Assembly: GCA_034440615.1 (NCBI GenBank)
Contig: JAOTOM010004735.1
Location: 366,546 to 430,545 of the forward strand
From: Ashinkailepas kermadecensis
Lineage: Eukaryota > Arthropoda > Thecostraca > Neolepadidae
DNA: 64,000 nucleotides
Direction of reading: 5' to 3'
Positions 10,737 through 22,792 of the stretch are shown one piece after another; position 1 is the first letter of the stretch, and each line of letters opens with the position of its first letter. The notes under the pieces are model-generated. The model was not told the DNA's origin. It was given only the letters and a program-made list of their open reading frames with translations, and did not search any database. The position numbers and the translations under genes were made by a program.

Positions 10737-12271
10737 TTATTCACCTCCTTTAACAGACTATTGGGATCCGTACTATTGGGACTATTGGGAAGATACTGAG
10801 CGATCGCCGTTCCGATAGCCGGGCCATGATTACATCATGGTTGGGATATCCAGCCATCATGCATTTTCGTGAAGAGGAAACCAAGGGAAGTTTTGTCGTC
10901 ATTTAATATGTCTTGTCAGATATTCAGAAAACTAGCCTAGGAAAGGAGACAACTTCTCTGCTTTGCGGAGATGGACACAAGTTGAGCAACAGTCAGCGCC
11001 CTTAAATCATCATCACAAAATCACAAAACCATCATCACCACCACTTGCTCCGGGGAAAGGGACTGCTCTGTATGCGGCTCTGCTGGTGACGTTTCAACGT
11101 TGATGTTTGATGCCAGGGCTTCTCCGATATGTCAGTCTTTGTCTGTTGACTCCATACACATGCATAGTCTTCTACTTCACATCCGTACTCCCACTGCAGT
11201 GACAAGAACTCCCCTCTGGCTGCTGATGGGAGCCGGCCTGGATCGCTTGGATCCCGGAGCATTTGTGGCCGTGACCGAACGTGCTGGTGTTCACGTCTGG
11301 TCTGTGTGGACCCGTGCTGCTCGGTTGCGAGCACCCCAGTGAAAGAGAGCCGCACCGACGACGAGTTAGTTGCCTGCCGTGTGGAGGTGGCGGAGCGGTG
11401 TTAACCTGCCGGAAGTTTGTTTATTTTTGTCCGGCCGTGACCTACATGGTGAGCAGCGGTTTACGCCATTTGTCGGGTACCACGCGATCCGAAGCTGCCG
11501 GGTGCTCAGCTGGCTGCGTCGTTAGCTGATAGTTTGCCTGTGTGGCTCAAGGCAGCGTCCTTTTCTCTACGATGTCACGGGGAAAGTATGTCGGGAAAAG
11601 ATCACAATAGAGAAAGTAATGTGTGGTGAATGAAGTATGAGTAATGATTTCGCAATTAAAATTAACGTTCATGTAATGGCGTCTGCTAATGGGTGTGATA
11701 ATGAAATGCTTCCTCATCTATGTTGGTCGCTTCCCTGTATAAGCGGTTGGTTTTTCGTCACTTTTGCATGTTTTATTTATAACAAAAAGGGAAGAATTAT
11801 GATGCCAGTGAACATTTGTTTTGTTTCATTAGGGAACGTGCAAGATTATCCGCACCCCACTATTGTTACTTGGAGGGAGGCGTGTGGCCGACAACTGTTA
11901 CTGGGTGGTTTACTGCGGAGGAGTGGCTCGACATGGAGAACAGGCTTCAGATCACCAACAAAACGGGCATCGCCGGCCCCAGCCTGATGTCAGTCCACAG
12001 CCATGCTCGAACCTGTGCCCACAATCCACTATCGCACCTCCACAGTCGACAATCAGACCTGTGTCCTCCGTCTTAAACACCCATTGACGCCACCCACACC
12101 TCACAGTCCACACGGAGACTTCACAGCCCATGCTCAAACCTGTGCTCGTAGTCCACACTCACTGAGACCCCACAGTCAGCACCCTTACGTCCACTGCCCA
12201 CACTTGACATGCGCTAAAGTGATTTAAGATGCGATAAATTCACCAAATCGCATTACTGATGGCAGCAATAA
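10737..12271. other. Unique sequence, no gene seen
   Basis: Mixed composition. 11990-12195 is enriched in short CCCACA/CACAGT phrases, a much decayed simple repeat. ORFs of 80-116 codons have no recognisable domains. Confidence 0.4.
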
Positions 12272-12525
12272 AAATTGGCATCCCTCCCTGGCACTGAACT
12301 CGAGACGTCGTGATGCAAATCAAAGTCCTTGTCCATCTTCCATACGAGACGGATGCGAGTGCCGGCTGCGGTGCGAAGTGTATGGGAAGCTGTACTTGCG
12401 CGGGAATGTCTCCAGTGAGAACATTTTAAACTTAAAATGCTGTATTTGACGGTCAGCCCGGCTGAATGTTTCTGCCAGCGAAAATGCTGCCGCGAATCTT
12501 TTCCTTTGAACAAAGATGAAGAGCA
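12272..12525 (-). repeat. Dispersed repeat, minus-strand copy
   Basis: The reverse complement of about 12400-12520 aligns with 40880-40990. Shared blocks are GGCAGCATTT.CGCT.GC, ATTCAGC.G.GCT and CATTT.AAGT. The 5'-most part in this orientation (12272-12340) contains a B-box-like TCTCGAGTTC, so the element may be a SINE. That part was not checked in the second copy. Confidence 0.45.
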
Positions 12526-12589
12526 TTTGGTAACAAATATTGAAATGCGATTGGGAATAAAATCCTACAAAGCTAGGAGGCACTCATTG

Positions 12590-12875
12590 CTGCTGGGATG
12601 GAATGGGATGCCCCATTACTGTCCTTGTACTGCACAACAGTGCTCTTATAACAAGATCAGGATGTCTCTGCAATTGCTGGAATGCTGTTCCCTTCAAGGG
12701 TGCCCCAACAACTGCTGGGGCCACCCTACAACAGCTGGGGCACCCACTCTGCAGACTGCAGGGATGCCCATGTAACGACTGGAGTACCCCTCTCCAAATT
12801 ATTGGGGTGCTCCTACAAAGGATGGGGTGCCCTTCTGTAGATTGCAGGAGTGCTCTACAACTGCTGGGGTACCAC
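12590..12875. repeat. Diverged minisatellite, unit about 26-27 bp
   Basis: Repeating phrases of the form ACAACTGCTGGGG, GGTGCCC and CTACAA recur roughly every 26-27 bp, with many substitutions. This is an old, decayed array. Confidence 0.65.
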
Positions 12876-14585
12876 TACAATTTCGAAGTTGGTCGGTGCA
12901 CTCGTGTCCTCATCCGGGTGCGGTATTGGTCCTAAGTTTCATCTTCCATGAAGGCACGGCTGTCTCAAGGGGCCTCTCCTCCTGGAGGCCCCTGGGAACG
13001 CCCTTGTCTATGGTATTGCATGGGAATACTCGACCCGGATCAATTTGAAGAATGCTTGGTGCTCCCCACCTACCCCCTGAAATTCCGATCCCTGAACATC
13101 CCGAACTGGAACGCTCACGTTGCGCTGCCGTCTCTCAATGTCAATCACATAATTTTCCCATGAATCTTCTTATTTTCAACATCATGTTCTCGTTGATCGG
13201 CTTTTAAACACGAATGTTTATTAAGTTTTGTGATCGTATGTACTGTATAGGATAATGAAAAGCACACACCAGTGTGATATACAAACGCTTGCGGCGCCGA
13301 GGACGCACAGAAATGCACAAGCATGCAGCAGCAGAGCGGTTCTTCTGTCGCGGTGATATCATAGAGCGTCTTACCGTTTATATCCTGAGGTAAGAGGACG
13401 TATTTTACTGTTTTATTCACAGATTTGGTATGCCACTAACTCTTTTCATCACATTCACCATCGTTTCGTTTCTTACGTGTCAGGGAATTTCTATTTAAGT
13501 TTTCGTTAAAAACGAGATTGAAGATAACCATGCTAATGAATTCTACCGATTACGTGTCTGCCGGTTTCACCCGACGAGAAAAGACATGCCAGAGCTAAAA
13601 TAAGAGGTGCTACAAATCACATGGATGCGGTGAACGAAAAATAATTGTGGACCGGAAAATAAAAGGCATTGTTTAACATTTCTAGAGTAGAGGTATATAT
13701 AGAGATAACAGTTCTAGAGTAGAGTAGAGTAACATTTCTGGACTACAAGAGCATATGGCCATGCGCTGTTCTTGACTGGACAACTCCCCTGCCGTCGTTT
13801 TGCTTTCCAAGTTCATCAGGGTGCCTGGCTAGCCAAGAGGAGCGCCTGTCTAGTCTAGAGGGGCATTTTTATTATCGGGGCGGACGTTTTCGTTATCTAG
13901 AGGTCTGCCTTTGTCACCCGTTGTGGTCATCAATATGTAGAGGTTCACCTGCCATGCTTAGACGGGTGGGAGCCTTCTCTGTGTAGATGGGTGCCTGCTT
14001 AGTTAAGAAGGGTGTCTGTCTTATTCATACTCCAGAAGAGCGCCTGTCTAGTTCAGACGAGCATCAGTCTGATCCAGAACCGTGCCTGCCTTTTCCTCAT
14101 GAACACCTGCCCCACGAGCGTCTGATCAAAATCTGGGCGCCTGCCAAGTCCAGAAGAATAGCGTCTGAACAGCGTCTGCCTAGCTCTCAACATATGTGTA
14201 ATCCAGCCGGCACGGATCATTCAGTGCACGAGCGTGTTGATCGGGCCGCCTTGGTCGCACGGATTAGCCACGTCTAGTGGGTCTGACAGCTATCGCACCT
14301 CGTTGCCCGGATGGTGTATTGCGCAGTTTTATTTTGTCGGACGTGCTCGGTGCTTTTTATTGTGATATTTGCAGGAAACTTTCTTATCACCGTATCTAGG
14401 AAGAAAAGGAACAGTGATGCACAAAACGGTATCATTGTTTGGAACGTGATGATTGGAATGCGTTGAAGCATAACATTTGCTTGTTGATGTTGTAACTAAG
14501 TTTAAAAAAAAAAATATAGTAAATGGATGGAAGATGAATATTGTTCGCATTAATTTCTTAACATTTTGAAACTTAAGCAAACGTT
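12876..14585. other. Mostly unique sequence with faint repeats
   Basis: 13685-13735 holds TCTAGAGTAG/AGAGTAGAGTA microsatellite-like repeats. 13800-14170 contains loose repeats of GCGCCTGTCTAGT. No coding region is supported. Confidence 0.4.
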
Positions 14586-14589
14586 GCTG

Positions 14590-15110
14590 TGCAGGAGCTA
14601 TAGACAGCGGTCTTCAGTGGCGTGGGTGGGCTCCGTGTCTTCTGCACGCGCTACTGTGTCGGAGTTATATGGCGGTCTACACTGACGTGGGTGGGCATCG
14701 TGTCCGCTACACGCGCTACTGTGTCGGAGCTATATGGCGGTCTACACTGACGTGGGTGGGCTCCGTGTCCGCTACACGTGCTACTGTGTCGGAGCTATAT
14801 GGCGGTCTACACTGACGTGGGTGGGCTTCGTGTCCGCTGCATGCGCGCTACTGTGTCGGAGTTATATGGCGGTCTACGTTGGAGTGGGTGGGCATCGTGT
14901 CCGCTACACGCGCTACTGTGTCGGAGCTATATGGCGGTCTACACCGACGTGGGTGGGCTTCGTGTCCGCTACACTCGCTACTGTGTCGGAGCTATATGGC
15001 GGTCTGCCCTGGCGTGGGTGGGCTTCGTGTCCGCTACACGCGCTACTGTGCCGGAGCTATATGGCGGTCTACCCTGGCGTGAGTGGGCTTCGTGTCCACT
15101 CCACACGGCT
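14590..15110. repeat. Minisatellite, 65-bp unit, about 8 copies
   Basis: GTGTCGGAGCTATATGGCGG begins at 14656 (variant), 14721, 14786, 14853, 14918, 14983 and 15048, a spacing of 65 bp with one 67-bp unit. Each unit also carries CGTGGGTGGGC and GTGTCCGCTACACGCGCTAC. The frame shifts every unit, so the 97-127-codon ORFs here are artefacts. Confidence 0.93.
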
Positions 15111-16438
15111 GACATAATTCGATTCCCCACTTCGTGATCTCGGATCGTGGTGGTGTCGTGGATCGCAGCTGACGTCATCACCGACGTCATGGCTGCGGTC
15201 TGAAGCCGTGCCGAAGGCCGGCTCGGCTGTGCATAGGAATGCCTGCACCGGCCGGGCCCGCGCCGCGGCACTTCACAATGACAGGCGGTCGGTGGATGTG
15301 AATTGCCGGACCTGTGGGCGGTGCACTACCGTGTGAGGTCACCGGCTGCTCGGCGTCCTTTGAAGTGGGCGTTCGGCGACGGCGATACCAGTTCCGACGA
15401 CAGCAACGCGAAAATTCAGCTACCGGTATTCAGCAGGCTTCTTTTTTGTTCGGTGAAGGCTTTGTTGTGCCTTCGATGACCTTGAATTGCGGTAGATCAA
15501 GGCAGGATATGCGGAATGGTTCTATGAACGCTCCTGTTAACATTGTTTGGCAGAAATTGACAAGCTAATCCTCTTATAGTACTATTTATCATGCAAAATG
15601 TGTATTGTGTGTCCTACGATGCCAAACAGCACGTTTTCTAAATATTATCCGTTGAGATATATTGCGTCGTTTTTCTACGTTCACTGTTTTTTTCTTGGAA
15701 TCTTCCGACATTGGAATGTTGAACCTTTAAACATGCCCGACTCAGTGTCACAGACTATGGGGCAACTGTCCCTGTATTGACCCTCCCTGACGTCAGCACG
15801 ACATGGGGAAGCGATCAACATTGGGGTGACTGGCGGTGGCACCTGCCGCCGTCACGAGCGGTGGTACAACCTGCCGCCGTTTGGCTCTGGCCCCAGGGCA
15901 CGGCCCGGCTCCGATGACCGACCCACACAGTCAGCTCGGCAACAGGTGTGCCGCTACTACCGCCGGCCTAGAGCGTGCTCTCGTGCCTGGCAACACAGGT
16001 GTTCGGCCGCCGCACCTGGCCTGGCACGTGCGCTGCTGCCCAGCAGCACAGACCGGCCCAGTCCGCTGCGCTAGATATAGGTCCGGGCTGGGTCTGGTGG
16101 CGGTTCTGAGCATTTTGGCACGCCCTGGGGCGACCCACCTTGTGCTCTATCGTAGTGCTGGCGAGCGGGATCGCTCTGGCCGGTGGTCTCGTCGACCAGG
16201 GCGCCGAGTTTGAATGCGGGCCGTTCGGTTGTGCTCTGCGGCGATGCTGCGTGGCCCCGCGGTTCTTCCGACTAGATGCGAATTCTGCAGCTGACTGGAG
16301 CCGGGCGCCTCCCGGCACACACGCCCTGGGTGCACCGCTGCCGGTGACCGTCAGCCCCGATGCGGTGTGGCTGGACGCGCCCCTGTCGGCGCTGCCGGCG
16401 CTGCCTGCGCTGCCGGCGCGTGTCCGCAGCTGGCCAGA

Positions 16439-16469
<31 letters not shown>

Positions 16470-17837
16470 GCGGGGTGCGGTGACGTGGGTGGCACAGGCC
16501 GGGAGGAGGGTGGTTGCCGATGGTACTGTAGACGGCACGTCCCGGCACGGTGAGTAGGCTGGTCCATACCCTATCGACCGTGGTTGCCGCTCCTGGTTGT
16601 CGTCTCCCTTGTGTCGGTCACGGCGGGATCTGCGCTCTGGTGGTCCGCGCCTTCCCGTGGACGTTCGTGCCATGTTTGTCTACTCGCGCCTCATTTGCAG
16701 CCCTGTGGCTTCTTCGGTTGTTCATCCTTTATTATATGGTCTCTTCTGCTTCCATCCTTGGCCGTGTCCCCTTCTACGCCGCCGCCCTGCTCTCGCCGGT
16801 CACATCCGCTGCTCTGCTTTCTTTCATCCGATTATCGCGCCCTCAGCACCACATGGCCACCTCCACCACACATCTGGCTATCTCTTGCTGCTTTTACAAT
16901 CCCTGCAGCACAGGATTGCGATTCTGCCTCGGCTGATTTTCTCATGATGTCCAATTTATATACGGTGACCCTGTAGCATTACTGCAAATTCATGCGAGTG
17001 TTTTGCTTCACCAGCCGCTGGGGGTCCTCAACACTTGCCACAGAGGGTCGCTATCGTATGCCTGTGCCGGGCGTGGGATCCGGTCCCCTGGACGGGGGGG
17101 GGATGCCCGTGACCAGCCGCAGGCGACAAGTGGCTATAATCGGTTCTTCGCTTTTCTCTGCTTCGGGGATCCAATTATAATTTAGTTGATGTCCGTGGTC
17201 TGCCGAATAGCAGCGCTCGAAAACGATCGATGAGTCCTTGGTGTAGGAAAGTAAGAGAAAGTGAAATATCATGATGGACGTTCATAAAACTTTGACCATT
17301 TCGGGCTTCAACACTTTCGATTTCGTTCTGTTTTCACACGGTCGATGTTCCAGAAGTAGTCCAATTTCTTAGCGTTTCTGGGAATTTTCGGTTCTTTCGT
17401 GGCGATACATTATGCCCTTTTCCACGTATAAACCACCACGGACTTGTGAAGCAATGTGAAGGGGCCGCAAATGACCTCTATGGATCCTCCTGAACCAATG
17501 TCGCAGTTTTTCTCTGGTGACACTTGACTCATTTTCTCGAATTAGAAATTTCGGAAGTTATTGATGTGTTCAGTCCTTAGTATTTTCCCGGAAGCCACCC
17601 ATGGGGTGGGGTCGGTACTACAAAATTAAATTATGGAACAATGTTTATGGCATGTAATTTGGCACGTATGGGTGGATGCACATGTAGCTGTATGGGAAGA
17701 ATTTCCCTAAAACTGCAACGTTTTCCTTATTCTGTTGCCCGTAGTAGTGTCCGTGCCACTCACGGATGCTATATTTCATGTCCGTAGAAGCACGATTTTT
17801 CTATATCAGAGCTTGTACGTAAGCAAATGTACGTAAT
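15111..17837. other. GC-rich then mixed sequence, no firm gene
   Basis: 15820-16560 is strongly GC- and CpG-rich with a (GGC)n run at about 16441-16468, and could be a CpG-island-like promoter or exon region. A GTGAGTAGG donor-like site at 16551 follows an open frame. Overlapping ORFs of 100-199 codons occur on both strands, as expected from GC-rich DNA with few stops. 16560-17837 shows nothing recognisable beyond a G-run at 17093-17102. Confidence 0.35.
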
Positions 17838-17900
17838 GGGCGCCAAATGACCATGTAGTCGGCGCGCCCTTAAGCCCAAATAATCAATCAATCAATCAAA
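17838..17900 (+). mobile_element. SINE/LINE 3' tail with AATC repeats
   Basis: Clear copy of the recurring tail: GGGCGCCAAATGACCATG, then GTCGGCGCGCCC, then TTAAGCCCAAATAATC, followed by (AATC)n. GGGCGC and GCGCCC can pair as a hairpin. The tetranucleotide repeat is a typical SINE or LINE 3' terminus. It runs directly into the 16-bp array. Confidence 0.7.
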
Positions 17901-18640
17901 TGTACGTATGCGCAGATGCACGCATGGCAATTGTACGTAAGCGCAAATGTACGTATGGCAAATGTGCGTATGCGCAAATGTACGTATGCGCAAAAGTGCG
18001 TATGCACAAATGTACGCAAGCGCAAAAGTACGTATGCGCAAATGTACGTAAGCGAAAAAGTACGTATGCGCAAATGTATGTATGCACAAAGGTACGTAAG
18101 CACAAATGTATGTAAGTGTAAACGTAGGTATACGCAAGTGTACATAAGCGCAGAAGTGCGTAAGCGCAAATGTACGTAAGCGCAAAAGTACGCAAGCGCA
18201 AATGTACCGAAGCGCAACAGTACGTAAACGTAAAAGAATGCAAGAGCAAATGTACGTATGAGCCAATGTACGTACATTTAGGCATACGTGCCTTTGCGTT
18301 TAAGCACATTTGGTTCGGTGCATATATCATACGTACATTTGCTCTTGCGTACATTTGCCAGACGTAAATTTGCGCTCAAATAAATTTGGCATACGTACAT
18401 CTGCACTTACGTACATCTGCACTTACGTACAATTTCCATACGTACATTTGCGCATACGTACATTTGCGCATACGTACATTTGCGCTTACGTACATTTGCG
18501 CTTACGTACTTTTGCGCATACGTACTTTTGCGCATACGTACATTTGTCATACGTACATTTGCGCTTACGTACATTACCCATACGTACATTTGCGTACGTA
18601 CATCTGCCATACGTACATTTGCTTTACGTACATTTGTCCG
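17895..18640. repeat. 16-bp array in head-to-head inverted arms
   Basis: The left arm (about 17895-18270) is tandem GCGCAAATGTACGTAT/A. The right arm (about 18290-18640) is the reverse complement, GCGCATACGTACATTT. The switch lies around 18270-18300. Each arm is about 350-375 bp, so the array can in principle form a very long imperfect hairpin or cruciform. Because 16 is not a multiple of 3, 16-residue repeat ORFs appear in several frames on both strands; none looks coding. Confidence 0.9.
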
Positions 18641-18831
18641 GTTACCTTAAATATAACACCCGAGCCCGCCTCTAAAGCCCGCCGTAAAGCTTGCACTCTT
18701 TTTTCACCCTCTTGTAAAGTCCACGTCCTTTCACCACAGCCTCAGCCTCGCGCCGAACCACACGCGATTTAGAAATGATATACCGCCTGTACAAGTTGCG
18801 GTGGATGTTGGAGATGATATACAGGGTGTCC

Positions 18832-19225
18832 ATAAAGCCCCTTTACAATTTAATACATTTATTACACAGGCAATTGATGGGACGTTTTTATAAGATTTGT
18901 TCAATGTACTCAGTGGATATCAAAGTTTTTAATCACGTTGCATTTGTGTTTTTTTCGGACATCAACGACCTGAAGCAGAGGATCACTGACGCTATTGCCA
19001 CCATTGATAATGCTATGCTACAGCGAACATGGCGCAAATCGATTGTCGTCTTGATGTGCTTCGTGCAACTAATGGTGCCCATATGGAAGTGTATTAAATG
19101 AGGCAAAATAAAACTTCATTATCTACTCCTCATGTTGTAATAATTTCCACAGATTTATCTATTAATTTGCTCTTGTAATATACTTTTTTTGTTTTTAATT
19201 GTAAAGATACTTTATGGACACCCTG
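18832..19225 (+). mobile_element. Tc1/mariner-type remnant, 394 bp, with TIRs
   Basis: The ends are inverted repeats. CAGGGTGTCCATAAAG is identical at both termini, and the match continues with three adjacent mismatches to CTTTACAATT, giving about 29 bp. Both ends are flanked by TA, the mariner target duplication (18830-18831 and 19226-19227). Inside is only the 3' end of a transposase frame, so this is an internally deleted, non-autonomous copy that could be moved only in trans. Confidence 0.85.
18958..19097 (+). pseudogene. Mariner-type transposase, C-terminal fragment
   Basis: The frame reads DINDLKQRITDAIATIDNAM, then LQRTWR. After a one-base frameshift near 19033 it continues IDCRLDVLRATNGAHMEVY and a TAA stop at 19095-19097. 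This LKQRI ... AIATID ... LQRTW ... RLDV.RAT.GAH.E pattern is the C-terminal end of a widespread group of animal mariner-like transposases. The DDE catalytic core and the DNA-binding N-terminus are absent, so the fragment cannot be functional. It lies inside the TIR-bounded element, whose right end follows about 130 bp later. Confidence 0.8.
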
Positions 19226-19340
19226 TAATGCTTCGCTGTACATCGAACCCACACTTGACAAGTATTCTATGTTGCGTTATAGAGCACAATCAACTTTCAA
19301 CGATTAAATAATGTGCCTGATGCAAGGACTAGATGTGAAG

Positions 19341-19490
19341 CGGAGTCGCCGTAGCCCAGTGGGTGCGGAATTTGAATCCTGATCCGAAGATTGTGGGTTC
19401 GGATTCGAAACAGTGATCGAAGTGATATGCACGTATCCTGCTTCCCCGAATTTAGCCGTCCTACATCTCGATCAGACGGCGTTAAACGTT
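19341..19490 (+). mobile_element. tRNA-derived SINE, family B
   Basis: A tRNA-like head carries an A-box-like GTAGCCCAGTGGGT (19351-19364) and a B-box GGGTTCGGATTCGAA (19395-19409). Box spacing is tRNA-like. A non-tRNA body follows, ending near GACGGCGTTAAACG. No poly-A or simple tail is obvious and no second copy was found in the window. The absence of a clean acceptor-stem pairing argues against a functional tRNA gene. Confidence 0.65.
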
Positions 19491-20248
19491 CGCGAATGCC
19501 GTTATGCGTGACAGGGTTTGTCCTTGGATGTTGTATGCCCTGTTAGGTGAAATGCCTCGCTTGGTGTGCATACATGCAGGTGGACATGCAAGCAGAGCTA
19601 CTGAAAATTTTGCATGCTTTGATTTTGTAATATGACTGAAGAAATATCGTTCCTTGAAGTGAGGAGGAGTGTATCTGCACATGAAGTACATGGAGAACGT
19701 AGGTCGTTTGTGATGGAACACGTGTATTGCCGGCACTGGTGGCTTCCTGGTGTGTTCCGGCGGGGAGACGTAGCTCCGCGTCCGCAAGTCAAAGGCACTC
19801 GGAACGTCTCTCCAGCTCCACGGGTGGATTGTCTCCTGGGAACCGCCGCAGCGAGCGACCAGTCCGCACGGCTCCAATTTCAGTCTGATATGACGCAGGG
19901 AGTGGGTCTTGGCGCCTTATCTCAAGCCGAGTAGTTCACAATGTAGCTTAATCTGCTCGTTTTCAGCCGTCCCAGTTACTTACCCTCCGCCGCGAGGCAT
20001 GTGCATCTTGACCTGTGTGTGTGGAGGGGGCGGGGGGGGGGGGGGAGGGGGAGAAGTGGGCAACATTTAGGACAGTCAACATTGGGAGAGTGTGTCCCCC
20101 TCAGCGATACATAAAGCTGCGCACATACATCGCTTATCTTTTGGTCACCTCAATGTATCCAGCGTGCGATGGAGGTTCCAGCGCCCTCGGAAACGACGAA
20201 TTGCAATGTAACGAGAGCGCCTTCTGTTGCAGAAATGCCCGACTGTCT
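19491..20248. other. Unique sequence with a G-run
   Basis: No gene is supported. A G-rich tract of about 25 bases with a few interruptions lies at 20025-20051 and is capable of G-quadruplex formation. Opposed ORFs of 100-131 codons have no known motif. Confidence 0.4.
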
Positions 20249-20440
20249 GTTGCAGTGGGGTTTCTGTGTTGCCGGCATGGAACTGGCCTCTTTCAGAACT
20301 GTGGACTATCTGAATCCGTCTCTGTTGCAGTGGAGTTTCTATGTTGCCGGCCTGGCACTGGCTTGTTACAGGGCTGTAGACTGTCTGAATCCGTCTCTGT
20401 TGCAGTGGAGTTTCTATGTTGCCGGCCTGGGACCAACACC
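20249..20440. repeat. 75-bp tandem repeat, about 2.6 copies
   Basis: GTTGCAGTGG.GTTTCT recurs at 20249, 20324 and 20399, exactly 75 bp apart. Because 75 is a multiple of 3 the frames stay open on both strands, giving 25-residue repeats in 102-162-codon ORFs. No family is recognised. Confidence 0.85.
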
Positions 20441-21059
20441 TGCCAGAGCTACAAACTGGAAAGGAAATGGTCCTTAACTTTTCAACGTCATACGCGCGTT
20501 TAGTGGAATGTTTCCCGCCTTCTTGACCAAGCCGAAACTGTCCCGGAATAAGTGCGAGCCGCGTCATTTATGACACGTCTGGAGGTGTTTTCACTTGGAT
20601 GAGCACTGAGCAGAGTGAAAGGCGGGTACCAGACGCAGCGTTGTTCACTGGGGCTGGTATCTGTACACCCGCCGTGCCCATACTTCGAATGCGGACCTGT
20701 CGCTGATCTAAATGATGGAACCTCACCTCACCTCACCAAAGGCTTTGGCAGAGAACGGCTTGCGGCATGTTCAACGCCTGATGGTTAGTTTTCATATGGG
20801 CGTATTCCCGGAAGAGGCGTACGTAAAATTTTTGAATTCCTAGCTTGAGCAAATGATCAGTGTCGCGTTCGGTTTGTAGCATGTCATGGAGTCTGAAAGC
20901 TCACAGTTTCGCTTGTAGCAGTGCTCTCCATAACGCGCTAGTGTTATATATCATTTTTCGGAGCCATGCTAGTCTAAGACTAGCAAAAAAAGACTCTAGG
21001 AGCAAAGCACCCAAACCACCTAAACGAACTGGCTGACACAACACAGCTTTTTTTAGGGT
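20441..21059. other. Unique sequence, no gene seen
   Basis: No repeat or coding signal beyond CCTCACCTCACCTCACC near 20720. Confidence 0.4.
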
Positions 21060-21270
21060 GATGGGATCTTACCTGACTTGGAAACGTGTCGCTGTTCTGG
21101 GTAATGGGACCTGACCTGGAAGCGTGTCTCTGATCTGGGCGATGGGACCCAATCTGGAAGCGTGTCTCTGATCTGGATGATGGGACCTGACCTGGAAGCG
21201 TGTCGCTGATCTGGGCGATGGGACCCGACCTGGAAACGTGTCGCTGGTCTGGGCGATGGGACCCGACTAC
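21060..21270. repeat. Minisatellite, 38-bp unit, about 5.5 copies
   Basis: GATCTGGGCGATGGGACC and relatives recur every 38 bp (for example 21132 and 21170), each followed by CCTGGAAGCGTGTC. The array lies in otherwise unique DNA. Confidence 0.85.
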
Positions 21271-22792
21271 CGGTAGAGCGAGTAACTACTCCTCCCGTCA
21301 CCAGTCACGTATAAATCCCGTAAAGTCTGGCGAGTTGATGGCCATTTCGCTGCCGGTCCGCTTCGGATGTATAACACGAGCCTCGCATAGCCTCGGACCG
21401 GACGTGGGTGACACATTCGCGGCTTTATGGCCGCGGCACGAGTGGCGCCGAGATCGTACCGCGTGTTGATTCACCAAGATGGCCCATCCAGTACCGAGTG
21501 GCTTCGTATCTGGCCAGTCATGGATTCCCATCTGACCGCTCTCCAACTGGATCCACGTTTCCTGTCGTTTAATTCCATTTCTGAGAAATACGTATTGTGA
21601 TGTGTATTCTATAGATTATTTTATTTCCATGTACTATTGGGTTCTGTTTGGTTCATGCGGCGAGCTCGTAGATCCTATTGACCCCCGTGTATCTGATGAT
21701 ACACGTATACTGATGCGCAAGCCATGCGTCGTGCCACTGTGCATTGGGCCAAATCGTCGAAGGTCAATCATTTCAGCTTCTGAGTCCACGATGGTCTGAC
21801 CAAGTTTCACATGAGCTAGGGCTGTTCGTTTCGCTGAACTCCATTCCAGCCAGTACGTCTGTATAACACGCCATAAGGTCGTGACGTGCACACAGATTAT
21901 GGTAATGTTAATTGCGGGTGACAAGTCATTCCGACCAGCACGTCTACGTGACACGTCATTAGGTCATGACATGCACACAGTTTATAGCAGTATGGGTTTG
22001 CGGGTGGCAGTCATCTGCGGATGGCAGCTTTTCTTTCTGTTCTCGCAATGAATTGTACGCAATTGGATTGTGCCTCGCGCTTCCAAGCTAGGCGCTGATT
22101 TCAGAGCTCAAGCTGACACGAATAGTGCGGTGACGACTGGCAACAGGATGTGGTGTCAGCAAATAAGTAAGCCTTGTTCGGCCCATTGTACACGGAGACA
22201 TGCTGTACAGTGTGCAGCCTCGTCCATTCCCCATTTACTGGTCGTTCGCGTTTGAACATGTTAATAATCTTGTTTTTTTAGCGAATAAGCTTGCAGAAGC
22301 TTATTGGAAAATAAGCAAAAGATTGGAGATAGTCAGCCTACGGTTGCTTGCAAAATATGCCATCTGATGCCGATTTGATGATAATATATAATATGATAGA
22401 GCGATAATGTCTATGCACCTGTCGTAAAACAGCTCATTTCCGCAGTGCTTCCAATTCGGGATTTCCTCAACTTCCCCGATAATTTGGCTTCTCCAAAGTT
22501 TGCGCTCGGTGCTTGTGGTAGGCGTGCTTAAAGCTCATTTGAAGCTCTAATCGAGGGATGCATGTTTTATGGTCCTTTCACCGAATTCCCTGGCTCATTT
22601 TTGACGTCTACTCGTACGGATAAAAGCTGCCAGACGAAACTGCAATAAACAAATGCATTCCCAAGGTGTTTGGAGCAGGCGATTTGGCTCGCTGCGTGTC
22701 GCCCGCTTGGCGCTCGACCGGAATCGATTTTCAGCGCGAGCATCGCCTTTGTTGTTGCCGCAGCGGCCCTTTGTTCGGGCGCTTGGCTCCGC
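21271..22792. other. Unique sequence, one small palindrome
   Basis: Includes a perfect inverted repeat AATAAGCTT-GCAG-AAGCTTATT at 22284-22305. CACGTCATTAGGTCATGAC near 21950 echoes CACGCCATAAGGTCGTGAC near 21870. No gene is supported. Confidence 0.4.

Noticed and set aside
16360..16557. ADGTVDGTSRHG before a donor-like GTGAGT, resembling an FGF exon end
   Set aside because: Only a few residues match, the spacing to the usual upstream FGF residues is wrong, and the frame runs through a (GGC)n tract.
15968..16567. 199-codon minus-strand ORF with poly-Arg
   Set aside because: It is a GC-rich, stop-poor region with open frames on both strands. The Arg run is the (GCC)n repeat.
19341..19412. 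A functional tRNA gene
   Set aside because: A- and B-boxes are present, but no clean acceptor-stem pairing is visible and a SINE-like body follows.
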